The notes beneath the pieces were generated by a model. The model was not told where the DNA came from, did not search any database, and worked only from the letters and a program-made list of their open reading frames with translations. 64,000 nucleotides of DNA. It comes from Bin94 sp965215535 (lineage in GTDB: Bacteria; Gemmatimonadota; Gemmatimonadetes; Longimicrobiales; Gaopeijiaceae). Position numbers and translations under genes: made by a program. Where the stretch lies: NCBI GenBank assembly GCA_965215535.1, contig OZ244063.1:1178001-1242000 (forward strand), read 5' to 3'. This document shows positions 20,663 to 29,663 of the stretch, in pieces. Position 1 is the first letter of the stretch. Every line of letters begins with the position of its first letter.

Positions 20663-21808
20663 ATGAAGAGCATTCGCTACATCGCCTGCGAGGAGGAAGG
20701 GGCGGCGGTGGAGGAGGCGCTGAGGGGCGCGGAGCCGATCGCGCTGGACTGCGAGGCGGCCGGATTTCACCGCTACTCGGACCGGATCTGCCTGATTCAG
20801 CTCTCAACCGGAGGAGACACCTTCATCCTGGATCCGCTGGCCTTCGATCCGGCTCCGCTGCTGCGACCCGCCCTCGAGGATCCCGAGCGGAGGATCCTGA
20901 TGCATGGCGCCGCCTACGACCTGCGGCTGCTGACGCGCGATCTGGGGATTCGGGTGACCGCACTGGCCGACACCCAGATTGCAGCGGGATTTCTGGGCGA
21001 GACCGAGTTCGGGCTCCAGGCGTTGCTGCAGCGAAGGCTGGGAATTCAGCTCGCGAAGAAGTTCCAGCGGGCCGACTGGGCAGAGCGACCCCTTCCGCAG
21101 GCGATGATCGACTATGCGGCCAATGACACGCGCCATCTGCACGCCCTGACCGACAACATGGAGGAGGAGCTGCGGACGCGCGGCCGTTTGCAGTGGGCTG
21201 CCGAAGAGTACCGGATTCTGGCCGAGGCCGGATCCGGGGGTGCCGACGCCCCGCCCATCGATCCGGTGACGCGCATTCGCGATGCCCGCCAGTTGGACAA
21301 CCGTTCGCTTACCGCGCTGCGGGCCGCACTTGCGTGGCGCGACCAGGTGGCCCGCGAACTCGACCGCGCGGCCTTTCGCGTGGCCAGCGATGCCGCGTTG
21401 ATGGGGGTGATCGAGGCGCAACCGCAAAGCTCCGGCGCACTCGCCGCAGTGCGCGGGTTCCCGAAGCGGATGGCGGCGCGGCGCGGGAGGGCACTCCTTG
21501 CCGAGCTGGCCAGGGTCGCGCGGCTTCCCGAGAGCGCGCTGTCTTCCTGGCCGCGACCGGAACGGCGACAGGCGCGGCTGGACCCGGAGGAGATGGCGAC
21601 ATTCGAGCGGCTGAAGGATGCGCGCAACCGGGCCGCCCAGGCGCTGGGCATGGAGAGGGGGCGGGTCATGGCAAACCACGTGCTGCGCCGGGTGGCGGTG
21701 GCGGCTCCGACAACGGTGGCCGCGCTCGCAGAGGTCGTCGATGTGCGGAGGTGGCAGGTGGAGGCAATGGGAGAGGAGCTCCTGGCAGCGGTGGCCGCGA
21801 AGGGGTAG
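20663..21808 (+). CDS. rnd: Ribonuclease D
   Basis: 3'-5' exoribonuclease that trims tRNA and other stable RNA precursors, 381 residues from the ATG at 20663 (MKSIRYIACEEE), preceded by GGAAGAGAGAG. DEDDy exonuclease motifs are visible: the D-x-E pair in IALDCEAAGFHRY, the second block around MHGAAYDLRLL, and the Y-x-x-x-D block in IDYAANDTRHL. The C-terminal half contains an HRDC-type helical domain (LTALRAALAWRDQVARELDR). Monocistronic. Confidence 0.93.
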   Translation: MKSIRYIACEEEGAAVEEALRGAEPIALDCEAAGFHRYSDRICLIQLSTGGDTFILDPLAFDPAPLLRPALEDPERRILMHGAAYDLRLLTRDLGIRVTALADTQIAAGFLGETEFGLQALLQRRLGIQLAKKFQRADWAERPLPQAMIDYAANDTRHLHALTDNMEEELRTRGRLQWAAEEYRILAEAGSGGADAPPIDPVTRIRDARQLDNRSLTALRAALAWRDQVARELDRAAFRVASDAALMGVIEAQPQSSGALAAVRGFPKRMAARRGRALLAELARVARLPESALSSWPRPERRQARLDPEEMATFERLKDARNRAAQALGMERGRVMANHVLRRVAVAAPTTVAALAEVVDVRRWQVEAMGEELLAAVAAKG

Positions 21809-21871
21809 CCGCCGCGAGACATTCCGGGAGCGGAGCGGGCCGGCACGGATACGGCGCGGCTGATTCGTCCT

Positions 21872-22309
21872 CTACTCGTCCTGCGCCTCCAGTTCGCGCT
21901 TGTACTCGATGCAGTAGCGCGCGTGGGGAAGGGCGTCGAGCCGTTCGAACCCGATCGGCTTTCCGGTGCCGTGGCAGCGCCCGAAGTTGTCGGGATCGCT
22001 GTAGAGCCGCCGCAATGCCTCTTCGATCCGGTAGAGGTAGCGCCCCTCCTTGGTGGCAAAGACGGCGGCCTTCTCGCGCTCCATGGCTTCGGTGCCCTGA
22101 TCGGCCATGTGATCGGTGTGCCCGGCGAGATCGGAGTCGCCGAATCTGCGGCCACGTTTGGAAATTTCGCTGAAAAGGCCGAGGCTGCGCAGCGCCCGGG
22201 CCCGCTCTTCCAGGAGCCGATTCTCGAGGTGTGCCAACTGCGTTCGTGTGAGAAGGGAAGCCGTTCCGTTGGGGCCTCCCGCTTCCGTTTCCTGTCGGGA
22301 CGACGACAT
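21872..22309 (-). CDS. TraR/DksA-family protein with degenerate zinc finger
   Basis: 145 residues from the ATG at 22309, behind a strong GGAGGAAG ribosome-binding site. An N-terminal coiled-coil region (RTQLAHLENRLLEERARALR; MEREKAAVFATKEGRYLYRI) precedes a DksA/TraR-type finger (FGRCHGTGKPIGFERLDALP). Canonical fingers have C-x2-C and C-x2-C; only one cysteine of each pair remains here. DksA-like proteins enter the RNA polymerase secondary channel and modulate transcription with ppGpp. Whether this one does so is inferred. Divergent from the YggX-type gene, which may share its regulatory region. Confidence 0.82.
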   Translation of the reverse strand: MSSSRQETEAGGPNGTASLLTRTQLAHLENRLLEERARALRSLGLFSEISKRGRRFGDSDLAGHTDHMADQGTEAMEREKAAVFATKEGRYLYRIEEALRRLYSDPDNFGRCHGTGKPIGFERLDALPHARYCIEYKRELEAQDE

Positions 22310-22477
22310 TTGCTTCCTCCTTCCGACTCTGTCGGGATTCCCATAAGCTAACAGTCCGTGGATCGACGCGGAGCGGCTCGAAGGACATTCAGCGCAGAGG
22401 CGTCTCCGGGCCGGGCGTGCCGGATGAACGACGCGATGCCCTGTCGGCCCGCTTCCCATCACCCGAACGAGACCCTC

Positions 22478-22756
22478 ATGGACCTCATCGCCTGTCGTTG
22501 CAACCCCGCAGAGCCTGCCCCCCCGCTGCCGCAGCCTCCCTTTCGCGGCGAGCTGGGCGAGCGCATTCACCGCGAAATCTGCGCGCGCTGCTGGACCGAG
22601 TGGCTCCGTCATCAAACGCTGCTGATCAACCACTTCGGCCTGGATCCGCGCAAGCGCGAAGCGCGCGATTTTCTCTATGGCCAGATCCGGGCGGTCCTCT
22701 TCGGCGAGGGAGAGGCTGTCGAGATCGACACCCGCCTCAGGGGAACCATCGACTGA
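22478..22756 (+). CDS. YggX-type Fe(II)-trafficking / oxidative-damage protection protein
   Basis: 92 residues from the ATG at 22478 (MDLIACRCNPAEPAPPLP); earlier in-frame ATGs would add a non-homologous leader. It matches the Iron_traffic family: PPFRGELGERIH, the tryptophan-rich CWTEWLRHQTLLIN block, and EARDFLYGQIRAVLFGEG. A cysteine near the N-terminus is kept. Family members protect iron-sulfur proteins from oxidation in the cytosol. It has extra cysteines in CARCW and a short extra C-terminal tail. Confidence 0.85.
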   Translation: MDLIACRCNPAEPAPPLPQPPFRGELGERIHREICARCWTEWLRHQTLLINHFGLDPRKREARDFLYGQIRAVLFGEGEAVEIDTRLRGTID

Positions 22757-22889
22757 GAAGAGCTGCCAGGCCCGGAGAGCGGAGATTCGCCTCTCTGCCT
22801 GTCCAGGGAGCGGCTGGCGATGACCGCAGCGAGAGCGGCAATCCCCCCGGCGACAGGATGTGCGACGCAGATCCGCACCCGGCTCGATC

Positions 22890-24116
22890 CTATCTCAGGG
22901 CGGCGGCGATCTCCAGCAACGCATCCTCCAGAACCGCCCGTTCGATTGTGAGCGGGGGCGCAAACCGCACAACCTGTCGGTGGGTCTCCTTGGCCAGGAT
23001 GCCACGCCGCTCGAGCGCTTCGCAGAAGGGACGCGCCGTTCCCGAGGATTCGCGGATCACGACTCCGATCATGAGTCCCCGGCCCCGCACCTCTTCCACA
23101 TGCGGCGAATCGATGCGGCGCAGCTCCTCCATGAACCAGCTTCCGAGCTCGTCGGAGCGTCGCGACAGATCTTCGTCGATGATCACGCGCAGCGAGGCCA
23201 GCCCCACCGCAGCGCCCAGGGGGTTGCCGCCAAAGGTTGACCCGTGGTCGCCCGGACGGAAGACATCCATGAAGGGTTTGTCGGCGATCGCGGCCGAGAC
23301 CGGATAGACTCCACCGCCCAGCGCCTTCCCCACGATCAGCACATCGGCCCGCACACCGTCCCACTCGCTACAGAGGAAGCGACCGGTGCGCCCCAGTCCG
23401 GTCTGGATCTCGTCGCCGATCAGCGCCACCCCGGCCTCGCGGCAAATCTCGGCGGCCGCCCGCAGGTATCCGTCGGGGGGCACGATCACGCCGGCCTCGC
23501 CCTGAATCGGTTCAACCAGGAAGCCGGCGGTGTTGGGGCCGATCGCCGAGCGCAGCGCCTCGATGTCGCCGTAGGGAATGCGGGGAAACCCGGGGGTGAA
23601 GGGACCGAAGCCGCTGCGGTACTGATCTTCGGAGGAGAAGCCCACAATGGTGGTGGTGCGACCGTGGAAGTTGTCGTCGCAGACAATGATCTCGGCCCGG
23701 TTTTCGGGGATTCCGCGCACCTGGTAGCCCCACTTGCGCACCATCTTGATGGCCGTTTCGACGGCCTCCGCCCCGGTGTTCATGGGAAGGGCGGCGTCAT
23801 AGCCGGTGGCCTCGCAGAGTTCGCGCAGGAAGGGGCCCATCCGGTCGTTGTGGAAGGCGCGCGAGGTGAGGGTCAGGCGATCGAGCTGGGCCCGCGCCGC
23901 CGCGATGACTGCCGGGTGCCGGTGCCCCTGGTTGACCGCCGAATAGGAGCTGAGCATGTCGAGGTATCGTCGTCCCTCCACATCCCAGACCCAGACGCCT
24001 TCGCCCCGCTCGAGAACGACAGGCAGGGGGTGATAGTTGTGCGCCGAATAGCGCTCGGCTTCGTCGAGCCAGGCTTCGGTGCTGCGAAGGGGTACGGCCA
24101 TGGTGTTGGTGCTCAT
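22890..24116 (-). CDS. rocD: Ornithine aminotransferase (class III PLP enzyme)
   Basis: Transfers the delta-amino group of ornithine to 2-oxoglutarate, giving glutamate semialdehyde. 408 residues from the ATG at 24116, preceded by AGGGA. PLP-fold landmarks: MNTGAEAVETAIKMVRKWGY, NFHGRTTTIVGFSSE, the PLP-ring aspartate in LIGDEIQTGLGRTG, and the Schiff-base lysine in LIVGKALGGGVYPVSA. The order of blocks fits the RocD/OAT subfamily well. Its start overlaps the nitrilase stop (ATGA), so the two are translationally coupled. Confidence 0.9.
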   Translation of the reverse strand: MSTNTMAVPLRSTEAWLDEAERYSAHNYHPLPVVLERGEGVWVWDVEGRRYLDMLSSYSAVNQGHRHPAVIAAARAQLDRLTLTSRAFHNDRMGPFLRELCEATGYDAALPMNTGAEAVETAIKMVRKWGYQVRGIPENRAEIIVCDDNFHGRTTTIVGFSSEDQYRSGFGPFTPGFPRIPYGDIEALRSAIGPNTAGFLVEPIQGEAGVIVPPDGYLRAAAEICREAGVALIGDEIQTGLGRTGRFLCSEWDGVRADVLIVGKALGGGVYPVSAAIADKPFMDVFRPGDHGSTFGGNPLGAAVGLASLRVIIDEDLSRRSDELGSWFMEELRRIDSPHVEEVRGRGLMIGVVIRESSGTARPFCEALERRGILAKETHRQVVRFAPPLTIERAVLEDALLEIAAALR

Positions 24117-25189
24117 CGGGAATTCCCTGTGCTGGGTGTGACGGGTTCCGGTCGGGAAGACCGATTTCGGTGGCGATTGTCGTTGCGGGCGGCGGACAGA
24201 TGTCCGGGCGCGAGACCGGGAAGGAATTCGGGCGCAACTGTCCAGGGAACCGCCGTCTCCATCGGCGTCTCGTTGACGAGAAGGCGGAAGACATCCGGGC
24301 GGGCGTAGTGGCCCACTGCATCGAACTCGAACTTGCTGCAGGCGATCTCGGAGCGATCCAGATCGGCGTAGAGAATGCCGGCCTCGCCATGCAGAGGACC
24401 CGCCAGGCACTCGCCCAGGGGGCTGTAGATGGCGGTGCCGCCCCGCGAGAGGGTGGCGGGCCAGTCCTCGAGGTCGTCCAGGGTTTCGAGATCGGCGGGG
24501 TAGTGCTCGCGGGTGACGTACTGGTTGCAGCCGATGACGAAACAGCGCCCTTCGCGCGCAATGTGCTGAAGAGTGGATTGCCAACTGTCGCGCGCATCGG
24601 CGGTGGGGGCCAGATAGATCTCGACCCCCTTGGCGTAGATCGCGGTGCGCGCCAGCGGCATGTAGTTCTCCCAGCAGATCAGTCCGCCGATCCGCCCGAG
24701 AGGGGTATCCAGAACCGGAAGAGTGCTGCCATCGCCCTCGCCCCAGATGAGGCGTTCGGCCGCCGTGGGCTTGAGTTTGCGGTGCCGCGCGGCGAGCGCG
24801 CCGTCGGGGGTGAAGTAGAGCAGGGTGCAGAAGAGGGTACCGGGCGAGTGCGGGGCTTCTCTTTCGATGACGCCCACCGCGAGGTAAACGCCGGCCCGGG
24901 CGGCGGCCTCTCCGATTCGTTCGGTTGCGGGGCCGGGAACGCGAATGGCGGCATCGTGGTAGCGACCGAAGGTGCGTCGACCCTCGGGCTTGCGCCCCCC
25001 CACCGCAGTGCCAAAGGAGAGCCCCCAGGGATAGCCGCCCACGAAGGCCTCGGGAAAGACGACCAGGGAGGCCCCCGCGGCGGCGGCCTCGGCGGTTGCG
25101 GCGCAGATGTGGTCCAGGGCGGCGGCCGTATCGAAGGGGAAGCCGCGGGGCTGGACGGCGGCCACGCGAACGGGATCGGGGTGTGCCAT
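24113..25189 (-). CDS. Nitrilase (C-N hydrolase, branch 1)
   Basis: Carbon-nitrogen hydrolase of the true nitrilase branch, 358 residues. Catalytic Glu in VVFPEAFVGGYPWG, Lys in HRKLKPT, and Cys in GGLICWENYMPL. The VGGYPWG and CWEN motifs are those of aliphatic/aromatic nitrilases that turn nitriles into acids plus ammonia, rather than amidases. The C-terminal 40 residues are polar and divergent. First gene of a two-gene unit with ornithine aminotransferase (ATGA overlap). Substrate unknown; the pairing suggests ammonia or amino-acid salvage. Confidence 0.9.
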   Translation of the reverse strand: MAHPDPVRVAAVQPRGFPFDTAAALDHICAATAEAAAAGASLVVFPEAFVGGYPWGLSFGTAVGGRKPEGRRTFGRYHDAAIRVPGPATERIGEAAARAGVYLAVGVIEREAPHSPGTLFCTLLYFTPDGALAARHRKLKPTAAERLIWGEGDGSTLPVLDTPLGRIGGLICWENYMPLARTAIYAKGVEIYLAPTADARDSWQSTLQHIAREGRCFVIGCNQYVTREHYPADLETLDDLEDWPATLSRGGTAIYSPLGECLAGPLHGEAGILYADLDRSEIACSKFEFDAVGHYARPDVFRLLVNETPMETAVPWTVAPEFLPGLAPGHLSAARNDNRHRNRSSRPEPVTPSTGNSR

Positions 25190-25333
25190 GAGGTCGGGTC
25201 CTGGGAGTGGATGCAGTGCATCCGCTATTGCGGCAGGGGGAGCGGGTCAACAATCTGTCTGGATTCATTCAATTGCACCACCCACCCTGCATCGGCCATG
25301 CCGGTGCATGCACCCGAACGCGGAACTTCGTCG

Positions 25334-26893
25334 ATGATCCAGTCCCCCGAATCCCACTCTCCCCACCCCTCTTCGGTTTCCCCTTCCCCGCGCGCCCTCG
25401 CGAGAACCGGCCGCACACCCGCCCCTCACCGGCGACCCGGCCATGGGCTCTGCGCCCTGGTCATTGCGATGGGAATCGCCCTTGTTCCCCTTCCCCATGG
25501 AGCTGCGGCCTTGCAGTCGGCGCACGAGATGGTGTCGGCCCACGTCGAGGCGAATGCGAGTCGGTACGGGCGCGTGGCCCAGCAGATCTGGGATCTGGCC
25601 GAGGTGGGATACCAGGAGACCGAGAGTTCGGGACTTCTTCAGGAACAGCTTGCAGAGGGCGGATTTGAGATCGAGGCCGGCGTGGCGGGAATGCCGACCG
25701 CCTTCGTGGCGCGCTGGGGCCGCGGATCGCCGGTGATCGGGATCCTGGCCGAATTCGACGCGCTGCCCGGAATTACGCAGGCGCGCTCGCCGGAGCGGGA
25801 AACGGTCGCCACCATGCGCGCCAGTCATGCCTGCGGGCATCACCTCTTCGGAACCGGATCGGTGGCGGCGGCGCTGGCGGTGCGGGAGTGGATGGAGAGC
25901 GCGGGCATTGAGGGGCAGATCCGCGTCTATGGAACACCGGCCGAGGAGGGGGGCGCGGGGAAGGTCTACATGGTGCGGGGCGGCCTCTTCGACGATGTCG
26001 ATGCCGTTCTGCACTGGCACGCCGGCAGCGCCAACGACGCCAGCCCCTCGGCCTCGCTCGCCAACAAGTCGGCCAAATTCCGCTTTCATGGACTTTCGGC
26101 GCATGCGGCGGCGGCGCCCGCCCAGGGACGGTCGGCGCTGGACGGGGTCGAGGCGATGAACCACATGGTGAATCTGCTGCGCGAACATGTCCCGCAGGAG
26201 ACGCGCATCCACTATGTGATTACCTCGGGGGGATCGGCGCCCAATGTCGTGCCGGATTTTGCAGAGGTCTACTACTACGTGCGCAATCCCGACTCCGAGC
26301 GGGCGAGGGAGATCTTCGATTGGGTGGTGCGCGCATCCGAGGGGGCCGCGCTGGGAACCGGAACGCGCGTGGAGCACGAGGTCATTCATGGCATCTACGC
26401 CCTGCTTCCGAATGAGGCGCTGCAGCGGCGAACCTGGGAAAATCTGAAGGCTGTCGGCGGCGTGGAGTACGATGAAGCCGAGCGCGCCTTCGCCGAGATT
26501 CTCCACCAGACACTGGCCAATCCGCAGCCCCTGGAGAGCGCGATCGAAGTGCAGCCCTACCAGCCGCGACCGGCCGGAGGCTCGACCGATGTGGCCGATG
26601 TAAGCTGGGTTGTGCCCACGGCGGGATTCACCACCGCCACCTGGGTGCCGGGAACGCCTGCGCACTCATGGCAGGCAACCGCAGCCGGCGGCATGTCGAT
26701 CGGCGAGAAGGGCATGATCGTCGCGGCCCGCACCCTGGCGATGACGATGGTCGATCTCTTCTCGGAGCCGGAGCTGGTTGCGGCAGCCAAAGCCGAGTAC
26801 GCCGAGCGCGTGGGCACCGACTTCCGCTACGTGGCGCTGGTGGGCGACCGTCCGCCACCCCTGGACTACCGGAACGCGCCAGGGGGATCGTAG
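25334..26893 (+). CDS. Exported M20-family amidohydrolase (AbgB-like)
   Basis: 519 residues from the ATG at 25334 (an ATG at 25298 is also possible). A long Ser/Pro/Arg-rich N-region leads into a hydrophobic segment (LCALVIAMGIALVPL) and an Ala-x-Ala-type cleavage region, so export is likely. The M20 metal site is seen as MRASHACGHHLFGTG and YGTPAEEGGAGK, and the dimerisation lid as SAHAAAAPAQGRSALD. Best resemblance is to AbgB, which cleaves p-aminobenzoyl-glutamate, but related enzymes hydrolyse N-acyl amino acids or indole-3-acetyl-amino acids. Divergent from the nitrilase operon. Confidence 0.88.
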   Translation: MIQSPESHSPHPSSVSPSPRALARTGRTPAPHRRPGHGLCALVIAMGIALVPLPHGAAALQSAHEMVSAHVEANASRYGRVAQQIWDLAEVGYQETESSGLLQEQLAEGGFEIEAGVAGMPTAFVARWGRGSPVIGILAEFDALPGITQARSPERETVATMRASHACGHHLFGTGSVAAALAVREWMESAGIEGQIRVYGTPAEEGGAGKVYMVRGGLFDDVDAVLHWHAGSANDASPSASLANKSAKFRFHGLSAHAAAAPAQGRSALDGVEAMNHMVNLLREHVPQETRIHYVITSGGSAPNVVPDFAEVYYYVRNPDSERAREIFDWVVRASEGAALGTGTRVEHEVIHGIYALLPNEALQRRTWENLKAVGGVEYDEAERAFAEILHQTLANPQPLESAIEVQPYQPRPAGGSTDVADVSWVVPTAGFTTATWVPGTPAHSWQATAAGGMSIGEKGMIVAARTLAMTMVDLFSEPELVAAAKAEYAERVGTDFRYVALVGDRPPPLDYRNAPGGS

Positions 26894-26995
26894 GAGACCG
26901 GGGAATCGCCTGAGCGGCCTTCACCGAAGGGTCTCACGCGGGTTCACGCGGGCGCTGCCCCCGGCAGGGAATTCCGCTTCCGGGCTACCCGCCGA

Positions 26996-29527
26996 CTACC
27001 CGCACTCCGAGAATCCGCAGAGATAGCACTTTCGGCACCCCTCTTCGTAGACAAGCTGACTGGCGCCGCACGTCGGGCAGGATTCGAGCGCGGCGTCGGA
27101 GGGGGCGCTGTAGGCGGAGTGCGATTGCGTGATCATCCGATCGGGGGCGCTGGCTTCACCCCTCGTCGATTCCGCAGCGCCGATCGGGAGCTCTTCCTGC
27201 ACGCCCTCCTTTTCATTGAGGTAGTGGTCGAGCGCCTGCGCGATCGCGTCGGGAGCCGAGAGCACCTTGTGGGGACCCAGACCCACGGCCCGATCGCAGG
27301 AGATGCCGCGCAACTGGTCGCGGATGGAGGCGATCGAGATTCCCGAGCGCAGCGAGAGCGAGATCAGTCGGCCGATCGCCTCGGAGTCGGCCATGGCGGC
27401 GCCGCCGGCCTTGCCCAGAGTGCAGAAGACCTCGAAGGGGTTGCCCCTGCGGTCTTCGTTGATGGTCACGTAGAGGTCGCCGAGGGGGCTGTCCATCTTG
27501 ATGGTGCGACCGCGCAGAATTGCAGGACGCTGACGCTTGTGCCGCGCCGAACCCCGCTCGAGATCGTGTTCGTGCAACTTCTCGCGCACATCGCTCAGCT
27601 CGGCCTCCAGCCGGTGCGCCCGTTCGCGTGCATCGGCCAGCTCGCCACTCAGCTTCTCGAGATCGGCGGTGGGAGGGGCGCTTTCGTCCTGACCGGTCTT
27701 GCCGGTGCTGAGCACCTGCATGGGGCGGCACCCGTCGCGGTACACAGTCACCCCCTTGCACCCCAGCGCGAAGGCCATCTCGTAGATCTTGCGCACATCG
27801 GCGCGGCTGGCCTCGTGAGGGAAGTTGGTAGTCTTCGAGATCGCCGAATCGACATGCTCCTGGAAGGCCGCCTGCATGCGCACATGCCACTCCGGGGTAA
27901 TGTCGTGCGCGGTGCGGAAGGTCTCCTGAACGGCCTCGGGAACCTCGTCGAAGTGAATGTGCCCCTCTTCGGCGATCCGCTCCATCAGCGGCTGCGCGTA
28001 CCACCCCTCGGCGCGGGCGCGGGCCACGAAGTCCTCGTTGACGTCGGGCATGATGCTGCCGGCCTGGTTGCGCATGAAGGCAACCGCGAAGAGCGGCTCG
28101 ACTCCGCCGCTGCACCCCGCAATGATGGAGATCGTGCCGGTGGGCGCCACCGTGGTCAGGTTGCAGTTGCGCATCCGGCGCTCGGGACGGATTCGCTCGC
28201 CGGCGGCGTTGCGCGCACAGCTTTCGTCGGGGCCCCAGATCGATTCCTCCCAGGCGGGGAAGACGCCGCGCACCTCGGCCAGACGCTCCGAAGCCACGCG
28301 CGATTCCTCTTCGATGAAGGCCATCACCCGGCGGCCCAGCGCCACCCCTGCGTCGGAGTCGTAGCGAACCCCAACGCGAACCAGGAGATCGGCCCACCCC
28401 ATCAGCCCCAGCCCAACGCGGCGGATCTGCTGCGCCAGCGAGTCGATCTCGGGCAGCGGATAGCGGTTGGCGTCGATCACGTTGTCGAGGAAGTGGATGG
28501 AGAGGTGAATGACGCGGCGCATCTCGTCCCAGTCGATGGCGTCTTCGGGATCCTCAAGGCTGTTCCGCTTTGCGAAGGCGCCCACATTCACGCTGCCCAG
28601 ATTGCAGACATCGTAGGAAAGCAGAGGCTGTTCGCCGCAGGGATTGGTGGCCTCGTAGTCCCCCAGCGCCGGGACCGGGTTGTACTCGTTGGCGCGGTCG
28701 ATAAAGAAGACGCCGGGTTCGCCCGTCTTCCATGCGCCCTCGATGATGAAGTCGAAGATTTCGCGCGCGCTGTCGCTGCCGACGACCTCGCCGGTGCGGG
28801 GACTGATCAGATCGTACTCCTCGTCGGCCTCCAGCGCCTTCATGAAGGCGTCGGTGATCGCCACCGAGATGTTGAAGTTGGTGATCTGGGAGGTATCGTT
28901 CTTGCACTCGATGAAGTGGCGGATGTCGGGGTGGTCCACCCGCAGAATTCCCATGTTGGCGCCGCGCCGGGTGCCGCCCTGCTTGACCACTTCGGTCGAT
29001 GAATCGTAGAGGCGCATGAAGGAGACCGGACCCGACGCCACCCCCATCGTGGAGCGCACGGTGTCGCCCTGGGGCCGGAGGCGCGAGAAGGAAAATCCGG
29101 TGCCGCCCCCCGATTGGTGCACGAGCGCCATCGCCCGCAGGGTGTCGTAGATGCCGCTTCTGCCATCGGAGAGCGCATCGTCGACCGGCAGCACAAAGCA
29201 GGCCGAAAGCTGTCCCAGAGGGCGGCCCGCATTCATGAGCGTCGGCGAGTTGGGCTCGAAGAGACCGGTCGTCATCAGCTCGTAGAAGCCGCGCGCCACC
29301 TCTTCGATGGCCCGCTCGGAGGCGCCGTACTTGCGATCCTCTTCGGCGATGACCCGGGCCACCCGCCAGAACATCGTCTCGGGCTCCTCGATCGGGGTGC
29401 CGGATTCGTCCTTGCGCAGGTAGCGCTTGCCCAGAATGATGCGGGCGTTGTCGGAGAGGAGAGCCGGGGGGAGATCGGAGGGGGGGGTGGCGGCGGCGTT
29501 CGGACGGGGATCGGAGGATGTGCTCAT
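26996..29527 (-). CDS. nrdJ: Vitamin B12-dependent ribonucleoside-diphosphate reductase (class II)
   Basis: Adenosylcobalamin-dependent reductase making deoxyribonucleotides with or without oxygen, 843 residues from the ATG at 29527. Active-site residues: C110 in LSACFVLPVDD, and N295-x-C297-x-E299 in NPCGEQPL, followed by YDVCNLGSVNVG. The C-terminus ends with a four-cysteine ribbon (CPTCG and CRKCYLCG) typical of long NrdJ proteins. A TSCPD-type domain occupies the region after about residue 640. No NrdR box or cobalamin riboswitch was recognised upstream. Confidence 0.96.
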   Translation of the reverse strand: MSTSSDPRPNAAATPPSDLPPALLSDNARIILGKRYLRKDESGTPIEEPETMFWRVARVIAEEDRKYGASERAIEEVARGFYELMTTGLFEPNSPTLMNAGRPLGQLSACFVLPVDDALSDGRSGIYDTLRAMALVHQSGGGTGFSFSRLRPQGDTVRSTMGVASGPVSFMRLYDSSTEVVKQGGTRRGANMGILRVDHPDIRHFIECKNDTSQITNFNISVAITDAFMKALEADEEYDLISPRTGEVVGSDSAREIFDFIIEGAWKTGEPGVFFIDRANEYNPVPALGDYEATNPCGEQPLLSYDVCNLGSVNVGAFAKRNSLEDPEDAIDWDEMRRVIHLSIHFLDNVIDANRYPLPEIDSLAQQIRRVGLGLMGWADLLVRVGVRYDSDAGVALGRRVMAFIEEESRVASERLAEVRGVFPAWEESIWGPDESCARNAAGERIRPERRMRNCNLTTVAPTGTISIIAGCSGGVEPLFAVAFMRNQAGSIMPDVNEDFVARARAEGWYAQPLMERIAEEGHIHFDEVPEAVQETFRTAHDITPEWHVRMQAAFQEHVDSAISKTTNFPHEASRADVRKIYEMAFALGCKGVTVYRDGCRPMQVLSTGKTGQDESAPPTADLEKLSGELADARERAHRLEAELSDVREKLHEHDLERGSARHKRQRPAILRGRTIKMDSPLGDLYVTINEDRRGNPFEVFCTLGKAGGAAMADSEAIGRLISLSLRSGISIASIRDQLRGISCDRAVGLGPHKVLSAPDAIAQALDHYLNEKEGVQEELPIGAAESTRGEASAPDRMITQSHSAYSAPSDAALESCPTCGASQLVYEEGCRKCYLCGFSECG

Positions 29528-29663
29528 GGGTCGGCGAGGGGGTTCAGGCGGTGGGAGCGGAAGAGGGAGCAGCCCCAACATTTGGGGGACAGGGAGAGTA
29601 ACCCCCACAATCCCTTGGGGTCAAATTGCGGGGTGGCGAGCGGGAGCGGACCCGGGCGAGGGA
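29528..29663 (-). promoter_or_regulatory. nrdJ upstream region with weak promoter and small palindrome
   Basis: On the minus strand a TTGACC hexamer (about 29627-29632) is followed 17 nt later by TTACTC, a weak sigma-70-like arrangement. Between it and the start lies the perfect palindrome CCCCAA-CAT-TTGGGG (about 29575-29589). Both are visible; function is inferred. Confidence 0.3.

Noticed and set aside
24170..25297. Long 5' extension of the M20 amidohydrolase frame
   Set aside because: It runs antisense to the nitrilase gene and lies before the plausible signal peptide.
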